Source: Anaerovibrio lipolyticus LB2005 (lineage in GTDB: Bacteria > Bacillota > Negativicutes > Selenomonadales > Selenomonadaceae). Taken from it: DNA of 64,000 nt. The stretch lies in the NCBI RefSeq assembly GCF_000621545.1, contig NZ_JHYA01000002.1, forward strand, positions 62,001-126,000, read 5' to 3'. The stretch's first letter is position 1; each line of letters begins with the position of its first letter. The notes below the pieces were generated by a model. The model was given only the letters and a program-made list of their open reading frames with translations. It ran no database searches and was not told the DNA's origin. This document shows, piece after piece, positions 8,700 through 17,406 of this stretch. Both the position numbers and the translations under genes were made by a program.

Positions 8700-10796
8700 A
8701 TGCAAGATGAATATTCCGGTAAATACCGTAGTGTTAAGTTGAAAATGTGCCTTTCATTGCTTCCGCCTATTGTAATAGGACTTATCATCATTACAGCCTT
8801 GGCGGGATATAATTCCTATGGCAATATTTCTGAATTGACAGAACAAAGTACGCACCAGACTATTAAGGCCAATGCCATTGATATTCAGTCAAGGCTCAGT
8901 CGCATGAAGCTTATTAGTGAGAATATGGCTGCTTCCATGGAATTCGATTATTTAAAGGAATCCCAGGAGGAAATGGCCAATGATTTGGTAAATACTCTGA
9001 AGGATGAGGAACTGGCCAATGGTGGCGGTGTATGGTTTGAACCATTTGCTTATCGCCCATCGGATATGTATGTATGTCCGTTTGTTTTCCGGGAGAATGG
9101 CAATTTAAAGGTTTCCTATGATTATGTCAAGGAAAGTGGAGACTACATTCCAACGGATTGGTATAAGCTGGGCAAGGCTGCCAAGCATGGTGATGCGGCC
9201 CTTACTGAGCCGTATTATGATTCAGCGGCCAAAATTATGATGGTGACCTATTCCTCACCGATGTATTCCGAGGGAGATGCAGGTAAATATGTTGGTAACG
9301 TAACTCTTGATATTTCTCTGGGCTCCATTTCTGAGATGGTTAAGGGAATACATATTAACGGCAAGGGATATGCGATACTGACCTCGGATGATGGTACTTA
9401 CATTGCCGGTGTTGATGAAGCAAAGTTGAACGGGGAGACAAAAGCTACCGAGGAGTCAAATGCTTCCATGGCTGCCGCCATGAAGCAGATGGTTTCTGCA
9501 ACGCAGGATGGCAATACCCAGTTTGAAAACGAAAATGGTGATACCATGATCGTTTATTATCAGACTATACCAGATATTAACTGGCATCTTGGTGTGGTTA
9601 TTTCCAAGAGCGATTTATATTCCGAAGCATATAAACTGTTATTTACTTTGGCAGGGATTGCAGTAGTAGTGCTGGTATTGCTTATGCTTGCGGCCTATCG
9701 TACTGTTTCTGGTTATGCGACGAGAATCGGTGTAGACAAGAAATTCGCTGAGGATTTGGCCGATGGAGATTATGCTCGTCCTGAGGTTATCGCAAAAGCT
9801 AATGATGAAATTGGGCATTTGGGTAACGCAATTAATAGGATGTATCGTCAGACCAAGCATGTTGTTAATATGATTTCCGAGCATTCTGGCAGCATAAACG
9901 AGTCCAGTCGTACTTTGGGAACTTCAGCCCAGGTGCTTACGGAAAGGATGAATGATATTCAGCAGAAAATGTCCTCCATAAATGAGGCAATGATGAATGC
10001 CAGCTCGGCAACTCAGGAGGTAAATGCTTCTGTTGATAGCGTAAGTGGAGCCGCCCATATATTATTGGGTGAGGCAACTAACAGCTTGAAGCAGGCTGAA
10101 GAAATTCGTGTTCGTGCCAAAGAGGTTGAGAAGAGCTCTATAGAGGCCAGTCTTTCTGCAGAAAAGCTGGCAAAAGAATTTAGCAGCAAGCTAAAAGATT
10201 CTATTGAACAGTCAAGGACCGTGGAACAGGTTGGTACGATGGCATCCACTATTTCCGGAATAGCAAAGCAGATAAACCTCCTTTCTCTGAATGCCTCTAT
10301 TGAGGCCGCCAGTGCAGGAGAGTCCGGTCGTGGATTTACTGTTGTAGCCATGGAAATCGGTAAATTGGCTAAGGAAACAGCTGATACTGTAGATGAAATT
10401 CAGACAAATATCAGTGCAGTGCAGAGTGCTGTAGCAACACTTTCAGGTGATGCCAAGGAAATTTTGACATTCCTAAACGAAACTGTAGCACCTCAATATA
10501 TTGAGTTCACAAAGGTAGCTGAGCAATATGGAGCTGATGCTGAAACATTCCGTTCAGTTTCCAAGAAGATTGCCGATATCTGTGGAAATGTTAACGAAAC
10601 TATGGAGCAGGTAAATACAGCTGTATCGCAGATTGCCAATTCGGCTCAGTCCACAGCAGCTCTTACGATTCAGGTTTCCGATGCAGTTAATGAGGTATCT
10701 GATTCCGTAAGTGATGTTACGGATATAAGTAAACAGCAATCTGAAATCGCTGATAGTCTGCGTGATGCCGTAAGTAATTTCAGGTTGAAGAAGTAA
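8700..10796 (+). CDS. Methyl-accepting chemotaxis protein with double-Cache sensor
   Basis: This 698-residue transmembrane receptor senses extracellular ligands and controls CheA. It has a membrane helix near residues 17-38, a long extracellular region with dCache features (about 45-300; GGGVWFEPFAYRP, GNVTLDISLG, INWHLGVVIS) and a second helix near 310-335. A HAMP-like linker precedes the cytoplasmic coiled-coil signalling domain. The hairpin tip is GIAKQINLLSLNASIEAASA with SGRGFTVVA, the conserved MCP core. No CheB/CheR pentapeptide is seen at the end (NFRLKK). The ligand is unknown. No chemotaxis genes are adjacent, so it is an orphan receptor locus. Confidence 0.93.
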   Translation: MQDEYSGKYRSVKLKMCLSLLPPIVIGLIIITALAGYNSYGNISELTEQSTHQTIKANAIDIQSRLSRMKLISENMAASMEFDYLKESQEEMANDLVNTLKDEELANGGGVWFEPFAYRPSDMYVCPFVFRENGNLKVSYDYVKESGDYIPTDWYKLGKAAKHGDAALTEPYYDSAAKIMMVTYSSPMYSEGDAGKYVGNVTLDISLGSISEMVKGIHINGKGYAILTSDDGTYIAGVDEAKLNGETKATEESNASMAAAMKQMVSATQDGNTQFENENGDTMIVYYQTIPDINWHLGVVISKSDLYSEAYKLLFTLAGIAVVVLVLLMLAAYRTVSGYATRIGVDKKFAEDLADGDYARPEVIAKANDEIGHLGNAINRMYRQTKHVVNMISEHSGSINESSRTLGTSAQVLTERMNDIQQKMSSINEAMMNASSATQEVNASVDSVSGAAHILLGEATNSLKQAEEIRVRAKEVEKSSIEASLSAEKLAKEFSSKLKDSIEQSRTVEQVGTMASTISGIAKQINLLSLNASIEAASAGESGRGFTVVAMEIGKLAKETADTVDEIQTNISAVQSAVATLSGDAKEILTFLNETVAPQYIEFTKVAEQYGADAETFRSVSKKIADICGNVNETMEQVNTAVSQIANSAQSTAALTIQVSDAVNEVSDSVSDVTDISKQQSEIADSLRDAVSNFRLKK

Positions 10797-10836
10797 TTGT
10801 AGCTGCATCATTTATGGCGATGATGAGGTGAATAGT

Positions 10837-10885
10837 AAAGCCCCCAGCTTTTCTCCCAGGGAGAAAGCAGGGGGCTTTCGTTTTG
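10837..10885. terminator. Terminator between convergent genes
   Basis: AAAGCCCCC (10837-10845) pairs with GGGGGCTTT (10870-10878), with an inner GCTTTTCTC/GAGAAAGC extension. T-rich sequence follows on the plus side and the A-rich left flank gives T on the minus side. It can serve both the receptor gene and the opposing AraC gene. Confidence 0.85.
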
Positions 10886-10895
10886 TTCAAAAATA

Positions 10896-11750
10896 TTATT
10901 CTTGGCGATATTTTCTGGCAGAGATTTTGAATTGCTTTTTAAATTCTCTGGAAAAGGTAGAGTAGTCCCTAAAGCCGCATTGGAAACAAATATCCGTAAT
11001 GGAGGCTGGGGTGGTGTTTAAAAGCTCCTTTGCCAAGAGGAGTCGCTTGCTGGTGATGTATTGGTGGACACTATAGCCGGTTTCAGCTTTGAATTTCCGC
11101 ATAAGGTGGTATTTGCTGACAAAGACAGTATCAGCAAGCAAGTCTACAGTAAGGTCCTCCTCCAGATGGGAATTGATGTACTCCAGCACAAGCTGGACCT
11201 TGGGGTCGTAGGTGGCTTCGTGGAGCTTCTCCAGCTGATTGGTCATAAGGGCTCGATTCAGCAATATCATAAATTCAATAAAAAGAATTTCTGTATAAAG
11301 CTCATTGGCAAAGCCCTGTCCCTTGTCCACCTTTTCGATTTTCTTCATGTGAAAAAGCAAATCATGCTCGGTGCCCTTTGGCATGTGCATTACACTGGAG
11401 CTTTCCTTGGCCCGCAGGAAGCAGCTGGAAAGATCAACTTCTCCCTCATTCCATTGCTCATTTTGCCAGTGGGTGAGAAAGTCCTGGGAAACATAGATAA
11501 CAATGCGTTCATATAGCTTGCCGGGATAGGTAACAGGACGGTGAATTTCGCCGGCGCTGACAAATAGTATGTCCCTGGGCTTTAAGGGGTAGTTTTTACC
11601 TTCGATGATATATTGACCTTCGCCGTCTATAAAAATAATGATTTTATGAAAATCGTGATAATGAAAGGGGATCTCCTTCATGGCGGTATCTTTTAGGTGA
11701 AAGATACGAAAATGCTGGTGCAGGAAGCCTTTCTTCTTATAAGTAGCCAT
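10896..11750 (-). CDS. AraC-family transcriptional regulator with cupin sensor domain
   Basis: The 284-residue protein has an N-terminal AraC-type cupin (about residues 20-150; FHYHDFHKIIIFIDGEGQY, PRDILFVSAGEIH). A C-terminal pair of helix-turn-helix motifs spans about 185-282 (LADTVFVSKYHLMRKFKAETG and ITDICFQCGFRDYSTFSREFK). Such proteins bind a small molecule in the cupin and activate nearby promoters. It is transcribed away from the small DapF-like gene, and the 135-bp intergenic region is the likely target. The ligand cannot be told from sequence. Confidence 0.92.
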   Translation of the reverse strand: MATYKKKGFLHQHFRIFHLKDTAMKEIPFHYHDFHKIIIFIDGEGQYIIEGKNYPLKPRDILFVSAGEIHRPVTYPGKLYERIVIYVSQDFLTHWQNEQWNEGEVDLSSCFLRAKESSSVMHMPKGTEHDLLFHMKKIEKVDKGQGFANELYTEILFIEFMILLNRALMTNQLEKLHEATYDPKVQLVLEYINSHLEEDLTVDLLADTVFVSKYHLMRKFKAETGYSVHQYITSKRLLLAKELLNTTPASITDICFQCGFRDYSTFSREFKKQFKISARKYRQE

Positions 11751-11846
11751 AATAGTACCTCATAGTTTGATAGTATTTCTTTATTATATTATAGCACTTT
11801 TTGCAATATAAAAAGCAATAAATTCATATTTTATGTAAAATGTGCC

Positions 11847-11855
11847 TGCTATAAT
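11847..11855 (+). promoter_or_regulatory. Extended -10 promoter of the small DapF-like gene
   Basis: TGCTATAAT is an extended -10 element with no good -35 box 17 bp upstream (TATTTT). A promoter lacking a -35 box often needs an activator, which fits the adjacent divergent AraC gene. The rest of 11751-11846 is AT-rich. Confidence 0.5.
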
Positions 11856-11885
11856 AAAACCATAAAAGGTAAGGAGGTAATGACC

Positions 11886-12212
11886 ATGCAGATCGTATAT
11901 GGCTTAGATATAAATAACCTGAAATACTTGGTACTGGACTATAATGAATCCCTGATGAACGGTGATACTGTTCGCAAGCTGGCTGCCTTTCGTAGCGGCA
12001 TAGGAGCAGACAGGGTAGTATTCATGGATATGGTTCATGATACCGTTATTGCCATCTATAATGCAGAGGGTCATAACGTGGTTCCTGACCTGAACGATTT
12101 TAAGGCAGCTAGAAATATATCTGCCGGCAGCCATGAACGTGAATATCATGTAACCGATTATTATTTAAGCACAATTGTGTCCGAAAAGACACTCATAAAA
12201 GCGGCTTGTTAA
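11886..12212 (+). CDS. Small protein resembling the N-terminal half of diaminopimelate epimerase
   Basis: The 108-residue product starts at ATG 11886, eight bases after GGAGG; ATG 11880 is too close to that site. The segment GIGADRVVFMD followed by IAIYNAEGHNV resembles DapF motifs (GIGADG, then R-x-F-N-A-D-G-S-E). The catalytic Cys of the CGNG motif, which should follow directly, is replaced by VPDLNDF, and the second DapF domain is missing. It therefore cannot be an epimerase of the known mechanism. It may be a binding protein, a regulator or a remnant. The divergent AraC gene suggests controlled expression. The resemblance is by eye. Confidence 0.55.
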   Translation: MQIVYGLDINNLKYLVLDYNESLMNGDTVRKLAAFRSGIGADRVVFMDMVHDTVIAIYNAEGHNVVPDLNDFKAARNISAGSHEREYHVTDYYLSTIVSEKTLIKAAC

Positions 12213-12236
12213 TACCAATCAATTTGAACTAATTTA

Positions 12237-12292
12237 AACACTGTTAACAAGGGGGATAAAGGCTTCCTTTTCGTTGACAGTGTTTTATTTTT
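12237..12292 (+). terminator. Intrinsic terminator before the purine operon
   Basis: AACACTGTTAAC (12237-12248) pairs with GTTGACAGTGTT (12273-12284; one G-U pair), enclosing a second short AAGG/CCTT stem, and runs into a T-rich tail. Confidence 0.85.
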
Positions 12293-12358
12293 GATGATAT
12301 ATTGTATGAGTAAGTTATCGTCTGTCATATTTATTTTAACAGAGGAGTTGAGAACTAA

Positions 12359-12853
12359 ATGAAAGCATCCATCATTATGGGGAGCGATTCAGATTGGCCA
12401 GTTTTAAAGCCGGGATATGATCTCTTGAAGCAGTTTGGCATTGAGGCAGAGGTTGTAGTGGCGTCGGCCCACCGTACCCCGGCAAAGGTTAAAGAAATAG
12501 TGACTACTGCACCTGAGCGAGGTGTAGGAGCATTCATATCAGCAGCTGGTGCTGCAGCCCATTTAGGTGGCGTTATTGCGAGTTATACCACCCTGCCAGT
12601 TATTGGAGTACCTATAAATGCTACTTCATTAAACGGCATGGATGCATTGCTTAGTACAGTTCAGATGCCTTCTGGCATACCTGTAGCTACTATGTCAATT
12701 AACGGAGCAAAGAACGCCGCCATTTTTATTGCAGAAATTTTCGCTCTCTCCGATAAGGAAATTAAGGAAAAGCTGATAAAGTACAGGGAAAAAATGGTTT
12801 CCGATGTTGAAGCAAAGGCAAAGCGTGTTGAGCAGCAGCTTAACAAGGACTGA
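12359..12853 (+). CDS. purE: N5-carboxyaminoimidazole ribonucleotide mutase PurE
   Basis: PurE (164 residues) converts N5-CAIR to CAIR in purine synthesis. Class-I motifs are present: GSDSDWPV (about residues 8-15), SAHRTP (about 40-45) and AGAAAHLGG (about 71-79). PurK, which makes N5-CAIR, is not in this window, so it must be elsewhere if this is class I. The start has a GAGGAG site. It is the first gene of a seven-gene operon, purE-C-F-M-N-H-D. I saw no PurR box or purine riboswitch in the leader. Confidence 0.95.
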   Translation: MKASIIMGSDSDWPVLKPGYDLLKQFGIEAEVVVASAHRTPAKVKEIVTTAPERGVGAFISAAGAAAHLGGVIASYTTLPVIGVPINATSLNGMDALLSTVQMPSGIPVATMSINGAKNAAIFIAEIFALSDKEIKEKLIKYREKMVSDVEAKAKRVEQQLNKD

Positions 12854-12913
12854 TCCTTTACTTTACATATAGAATTATTTTTTAGGTTTATTTAATTGGA
12901 GGTTATTTAAACA

Positions 12914-13630
12914 ATGGAAAAGAAGAACGCAATCTACGAAGGCAAAGCAAAGATTTTGTACGCAACTGAGAATCCAGACCAGCTGATTTGCTACTACAAG
13001 GATGATGCTACAGCCGGTAATGGTGCAAAGAAGGGTACAATTGTGGATAAGGGTATCATGAACAACAAGATTACCATGTTCTTCTTTGATTTGTTAGCAA
13101 AAGAGGGTATCAGCAATCACGTTATTGAGGTTATGGATGACCGTAACGTATTGATTAAGAAGCTGGATATCGTTCCACTGGAGGTTATTATCCGTAATGT
13201 GGCTGCTGGCAGCCTGGCTAAGCGTCTTGGCCTGGAGGAGGGTACTCCTATGTCCATGCCTGTTATTGAGCTTTGCTATAAGAATGATGATTTGGGTGAC
13301 CCAATGGTTAATCGTTATCATGTACTGGCCTGCAAGCTGGCTTCTGCAGAGGAGCTGGACGAGATTGAGGCCCAGGCATTGAAGATTAACAAGATTATGG
13401 TTGATTACCTTAAGACCAAGAACATTGACCTCATTGACTTTAAGCTGGAATTTGGCCGTGATAAGGATGGTAAGATTATCCTGGCTGATGAGATTTCTCC
13501 TGATAATTGCCGCTTCTGGGATTCCGTAACCAAGGAGAAGCTGGACAAGGACCGCTTCCGTCGTGACCTTGGCAATGTTGAGGATGCATACAAGGAAATC
13601 CTGAAGCGTCTCACCGGTGAAGTTCGCTAA
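12914..13630 (+). CDS. purC: SAICAR synthetase PurC
   Basis: PurC (238 residues) ligates aspartate to CAIR using ATP. Recognisable segments are IYEGKAKILYAT (about residues 6-17), VPLEVIIRNVAAGSLAKRLG and LADEISPDNCRFWD, all family signatures. The length is typical of the bacterial single-domain enzyme. It begins 61 bp after purE behind GGAGG and lies 42 bp before purF, in one co-directional unit. Confidence 0.97.
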   Translation: MEKKNAIYEGKAKILYATENPDQLICYYKDDATAGNGAKKGTIVDKGIMNNKITMFFFDLLAKEGISNHVIEVMDDRNVLIKKLDIVPLEVIIRNVAAGSLAKRLGLEEGTPMSMPVIELCYKNDDLGDPMVNRYHVLACKLASAEELDEIEAQALKINKIMVDYLKTKNIDLIDFKLEFGRDKDGKIILADEISPDNCRFWDSVTKEKLDKDRFRRDLGNVEDAYKEILKRLTGEVR

Positions 13631-13671
13631 TAGATAAAAATTGCATATTGATTTAGATTGGAAGGTTTAAA

Positions 13672-15114
13672 GTGATTGATTTAGAAGAAGACAAGATGAA
13701 GGAGGAGTGCGGCGTCTTTGGCGTCTACTCCCGGGAATTCAATGTCTCCGAATTGACTTATTATGGTCTTATTGCTTTGCAGCACCGGGGCCAGGAGAGC
13801 ACAGGCATCGCCGTAACTGACGGTGCCTGGATGGATGTGAGCCGGGGAATGGGCCTTGTGCGGGAGGTGTTCCGCCATCAGATTCCTCAGATGGAAAATC
13901 AGTACATTGCCATTGGCCATGTGCGGTACTCCACTACAGGTTCCAGCCTGTTGGCAAATACCCAGCCCTTGATGGTGTCCTATTCCGGTGGCAAGATTGC
14001 TCTGGCTCATAATGGTAATCTGACAAATGCCGGTGAGATCCGCCGCAAGCTGGAGGAAAGTGGTACTATATTTCAGACTACCATTGATTCAGAGGTTTTC
14101 GTAAATCTTATTGCCCGTTCCCGGAAAGTTACTGTTGAAGAAAAAATCATCGATAGCCTAAAGAAAATCAAGGGTGCCTACTGTCTCACAATTATGACTG
14201 AGGATAAGCTGATTGGAGCCAGGGACCCTCAGGGCTTCCGACCTCTTTGCATTGGCAGATTGGAGGATGGGGGCTATGTTCTTAGCTCTGAAAGCTGCGG
14301 CCTTGATGTGGTGGGAGCAGAATTTGTCCGTGATGTGGAGCCAGGTGAAATGGTGGTTATTGACGAAAATGGTCTGGAATCCCATCGTTTTGCCAAGGCA
14401 AAGCCATCCATGTGCATTTTTGAGTTTATTTATTTTGCCCGTCCTGACTCTATTATTGATGGTCAGAGTGTCCATGAGTCCCGCTTTGAAATGGGACGTA
14501 TACTGGCAAAAGAGGCAAAATGCAAGGGCGATATTGTGATTTCCGTTCCGGATTCAGGTAATGTGGCGGCCTCCGGCTATGCCTACGAGGCTGGACTTCC
14601 TTATGTCAGTGGTCTTATTAAGAACCGTTACATTGGCAGAACCTTCATCCAGCCTAGTCAGAAGCAGAGAGATACTGCCGTCAAGCTGAAGCTGAATCCT
14701 GTGAAGTCTGTGGTAAAGGGCAAATCTGTCATCGTAATTGATGATTCCATTGTTCGTGGTACCACCTCCGGCAAAATCGTGAAAATGCTGCGGGATGCGG
14801 GAGCTAAAGAGGTTCACATGGTTATCAGCTCACCGCCTATCGGATTCCCATGCTTTTATGGTATTGATACTTCGGCCCGTAAGGAGCTCATTGCAGCTAC
14901 CAAGTCTGTGGAGGAAATCAGGGAATACATAGGAGCTGACTCCTTGCACTTCCTTTCATTGGAAGGACTGAAGAGCTGCGTGCCGGAGCTTAATCCTAAA
15001 AATATGTGTTTTGCCTGCTTTAATGGAGGCTATCCTATTCAGCAGAAGACCCAGTCTCCAGCTGAGGCAGATAAGTATATTTTTGAGACTAGAAAGAAAA
15101 AGACAAATTGTTAA
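13672..15114 (+). CDS. purF: Amidophosphoribosyltransferase PurF
   Basis: PurF makes phosphoribosylamine from PRPP and glutamine, the first committed step. The 480-residue protein starts at GTG 13672 and carries a short propeptide. The catalytic Cys is C13 in KEECGVFG, exposed after processing in the Bacillus-type enzyme. The N-terminal Ntn glutaminase domain contains GHVRYSTTG. The phosphoribosyltransferase domain has VIVIDDSIVRGTT, the PRPP loop. Cysteines in FPCFYG and NMCFACFNGG fit the [4Fe-4S] cluster ligands of this subclass, implying oxygen-sensitive regulation. purM follows after 12 bp. Confidence 0.97.
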   Translation: MIDLEEDKMKEECGVFGVYSREFNVSELTYYGLIALQHRGQESTGIAVTDGAWMDVSRGMGLVREVFRHQIPQMENQYIAIGHVRYSTTGSSLLANTQPLMVSYSGGKIALAHNGNLTNAGEIRRKLEESGTIFQTTIDSEVFVNLIARSRKVTVEEKIIDSLKKIKGAYCLTIMTEDKLIGARDPQGFRPLCIGRLEDGGYVLSSESCGLDVVGAEFVRDVEPGEMVVIDENGLESHRFAKAKPSMCIFEFIYFARPDSIIDGQSVHESRFEMGRILAKEAKCKGDIVISVPDSGNVAASGYAYEAGLPYVSGLIKNRYIGRTFIQPSQKQRDTAVKLKLNPVKSVVKGKSVIVIDDSIVRGTTSGKIVKMLRDAGAKEVHMVISSPPIGFPCFYGIDTSARKELIAATKSVEEIREYIGADSLHFLSLEGLKSCVPELNPKNMCFACFNGGYPIQQKTQSPAEADKYIFETRKKKTNC

Positions 15115-15126
15115 TGGGGGATATAA

Positions 15127-16179
15127 ATGGAAGAAAAGCTGACTTACCGTGACGCCGGTGTTGATATTGATGCTGGTAATTACTCTGTAAAGCTTATCAA
15201 GGATAGTGTTAAAGCCACCTATCGCCCTGAGGTTTTGGGGGATCTGGGGGGCTTTGGCGGTCTCTTTGCCCTAAATACCGGCAAGTATAAGGAGCCAGTA
15301 TTGGTTTCTGGTACTGATGGTGTTGGTACTAAGCTGCGTTTGGCATTTATGTTGGACAAGCACGATACCATTGGACAGGATGCTGTGGCCATGTGCGTTA
15401 ATGATATTCTGGTACAGGGTGCTGAGCCACTTTACTTCTTGGATTATCTGGCAGTTGGCAAGCTGGACCCTGAGCAGGTGGCTGCTGTTGTAAAGGGCGT
15501 TGCCAACGCCTGCAAAGAATCCGGATGTGCCCTCATTGGTGGTGAGACCGCTGAAATGAGCGGCTTTTATCCTGTGGGTGAATACGATATTGCCGGCTTT
15601 GCAGTTGGTGTAGTAGATAAGTCAAGGATTATTACCTCTGAAAAGGTAAAGGGGGATGATGTGCTGCTGGCTTTGCCATCCTCTGGTGTTCATTCCAATG
15701 GATATTCCTTGGTTCGTAAGATAGTTTTTGAAAAGATGGGCTACAAGGGAAATGAGTTCATTGATGAGCTTGGGAAGACCATTGGTGAGGAGCTCCTGAC
15801 TCCTACCAGACTTTACCCTAAGACCTGTTTACCACTCATAGAGAAATACGATATTCACGGCATGGTTCATATTACTGGTGGCGGCTTCTACGAGAATATT
15901 CCTCGTGCCCTTCCTGATAATATGGGCTGTGTAGTGGATACTACTGCCTGGGAGGTTCCTGCCATCTTCAAGCTCCTGCAAAAGTGGGGCAATGTGGATT
16001 GGAAGGAAATGTATCGCACCTTTAATATGGGTATTGGTATGGTCCTTATCGTTTCCCGTGAGGATGCTGAGGCTATAAAGGCCGATCTTAAGGCAAAGAA
16101 TGAGCCTGTATATGAGATTGGCCATGTAACTACCGGCAATCACGAGGTTGTTACTAAAGGCGGCGTGTTCAATGAGTAA
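15127..16179 (+). CDS. purM: AIR synthetase PurM
   Basis: PurM (350 residues) closes FGAM to aminoimidazole ribonucleotide with ATP. The chain shows LTYRDAGVDIDAGN, SGTDGVGTKLRLA and ALIGGETAEMSGFYP, with the C-terminal ITGGGFYENIPR of the AIRS fold. The length matches the family. Its stop overlaps the purN start by eight bases (ATG at 16172), so translation is probably coupled. Confidence 0.98.
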   Translation: MEEKLTYRDAGVDIDAGNYSVKLIKDSVKATYRPEVLGDLGGFGGLFALNTGKYKEPVLVSGTDGVGTKLRLAFMLDKHDTIGQDAVAMCVNDILVQGAEPLYFLDYLAVGKLDPEQVAAVVKGVANACKESGCALIGGETAEMSGFYPVGEYDIAGFAVGVVDKSRIITSEKVKGDDVLLALPSSGVHSNGYSLVRKIVFEKMGYKGNEFIDELGKTIGEELLTPTRLYPKTCLPLIEKYDIHGMVHITGGGFYENIPRALPDNMGCVVDTTAWEVPAIFKLLQKWGNVDWKEMYRTFNMGIGMVLIVSREDAEAIKADLKAKNEPVYEIGHVTTGNHEVVTKGGVFNE

Positions 16180-16786
16180 GCATATATTAGGTATTCTATG
16201 CTCTGGTCGAGGCTCCAATATGCAGTCTATTTTGGCAGCCATTAAGTCCGGCCAGATTAAGGCTGAGGTAGGAATAGTGCTTACTGATAAGCCTGAAGCC
16301 AGGGCCCTCGCTGTGGCCAGAGAAAATGGCATCAAGAGTATTTGCATTAACCGCAAGGAATGTAAGGATCAGCAGGATTTTGAGGAGCAGCTGGTGGCTG
16401 AGCTTAGAAATGCTGGTGTTACTCTTGTGGTATTGGCTGGGTTTATGCGGATTTTGAGTCCGTATTTTGTAGGGGAATTCAGACATCAGATTTTAAATAT
16501 TCATCCGTCTCTGTTGCCATCCTTTGGAGGTGCCCACGCCCACCGGGATGTGCTGGCGTACGGTACCAAGGTATCGGGCTGCACTATTCATTTCGTGGAT
16601 GAGGGTATGGATCATGGTCCAATTATTTTGCAGGATACTGTGCCTGTTTTGGAGAATGATACAGAGGAGACTCTGGCTGCCAGAGTTCTGGAAAAGGAAC
16701 ATATCCTTTATCCAAGGGCCATTGAGCTTTATGTTGACGGAAAGCTGGAGCTCGTGGGCGAACGTCATGTTCGGATAAAAAATTAA
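16172..16786 (+). CDS. purN: Phosphoribosylglycinamide formyltransferase PurN
   Basis: PurN transfers a formyl group from 10-formyl-THF to GAR. I place the start at ATG 16172 ([16 protein letters not shown]), inside the end of purM. A TTG at 16148 would add eight residues with no family support. The 204-residue protein has [12 protein letters not shown], the catalytic segment [12 protein letters not shown] (Asn and His) and [18 protein letters not shown] with the third catalytic Asp. The length is normal. Confidence 0.95.
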   Translation: MSKHILGILCSGRGSNMQSILAAIKSGQIKAEVGIVLTDKPEARALAVARENGIKSICINRKECKDQQDFEEQLVAELRNAGVTLVVLAGFMRILSPYFVGEFRHQILNIHPSLLPSFGGAHAHRDVLAYGTKVSGCTIHFVDEGMDHGPIILQDTVPVLENDTEETLAARVLEKEHILYPRAIELYVDGKLELVGERHVRIKN

Positions 16787-16812
16787 TTTTTAATAATAAA
16801 GGAGACTTTACT

Positions 16813-17406
16813 ATGAAAATCAAACGCGCATTAATCAGTGTATCTGACAAAACTGGTGTGGTTGAGTTGGCAAAGAAGCTTCACGCTGCAGGAGTGGAAA
16901 TCGTATCCACTGGCGGCACCATGAAGGCTATTAAGGATGCTGGTATTCCTGTAATCTATGTCAGCGATGTTACTGGTTTTCCGGAGATTATGGATGGTCG
17001 TGTAAAGACACTGAACCCTATGATTCACGGTGGTATTCTGGCTGTCCGTGACAATCCAAATCACGTTCAGGCCATGAAGGAGCACAAGATTACCGCTATT
17101 GACATGGTTGTAGTAAATCTCTATCCTTTCAAGGAAACCATTTCCAAGCCGGAGGTCGCTTTGGCTGAGGCTATTGAGAATATTGATATTGGTGGCCCTG
17201 CCATGATTCGTGCAGCCGCCAAGAACTTTAAGTACGTTACCGTTATCACTAATCCAAGCCGTTATGACCAGGTGGCTGATGAGATTGCCAAGAACGGCTG
17301 CGTGAGCGGTATGCTTCGTATGGAGCTGGCTCAGGAGGCCTTCAAGCATACTTCTGAGTATGATGATTGCATTCAGAATTATCTTATGGAGCAGGTGAAC
17401 AAGTAA
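16813..17406 (+). CDS. purH: IMP cyclohydrolase, stand-alone N-terminal domain of PurH
   Basis: The 197-residue protein is the MGS-fold IMP cyclohydrolase part of PurH, which closes FAICAR to IMP. Clear signatures are [11 protein letters not shown] (about residues 5-15), [27 protein letters not shown] and [15 protein letters not shown]. Normal bifunctional PurH is about 510-525 residues. Here the frame ends in a natural stop, and the next base begins purD. The AICAR transformylase domain is absent from the window, and no remnant lies between the genes, so this is a split rather than a recent frameshift. A separate transformylase should exist elsewhere. Confidence 0.9.
   Translation: MKIKRALISVSDKTGVVELAKKLHAAGVEIVSTGGTMKAIKDAGIPVIYVSDVTGFPEIMDGRVKTLNPMIHGGILAVRDNPNHVQAMKEHKITAIDMVVVNLYPFKETISKPEVALAEAIENIDIGGPAMIRAAAKNFKYVTVITNPSRYDQVADEIAKNGCVSGMLRMELAQEAFKHTSEYDDCIQNYLMEQVNK

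Noticed and set aside
12213-12358. Purine riboswitch or PurR box upstream of purE
   Set aside because: The only structure is the terminator of the preceding gene; no purine aptamer core or paired PurBoxes could be seen.
16813-17406. purH as a frameshifted pseudogene
   Set aside because: The domain ends cleanly, the stop overlaps the purD start, and there is no transformylase sequence in any frame downstream.
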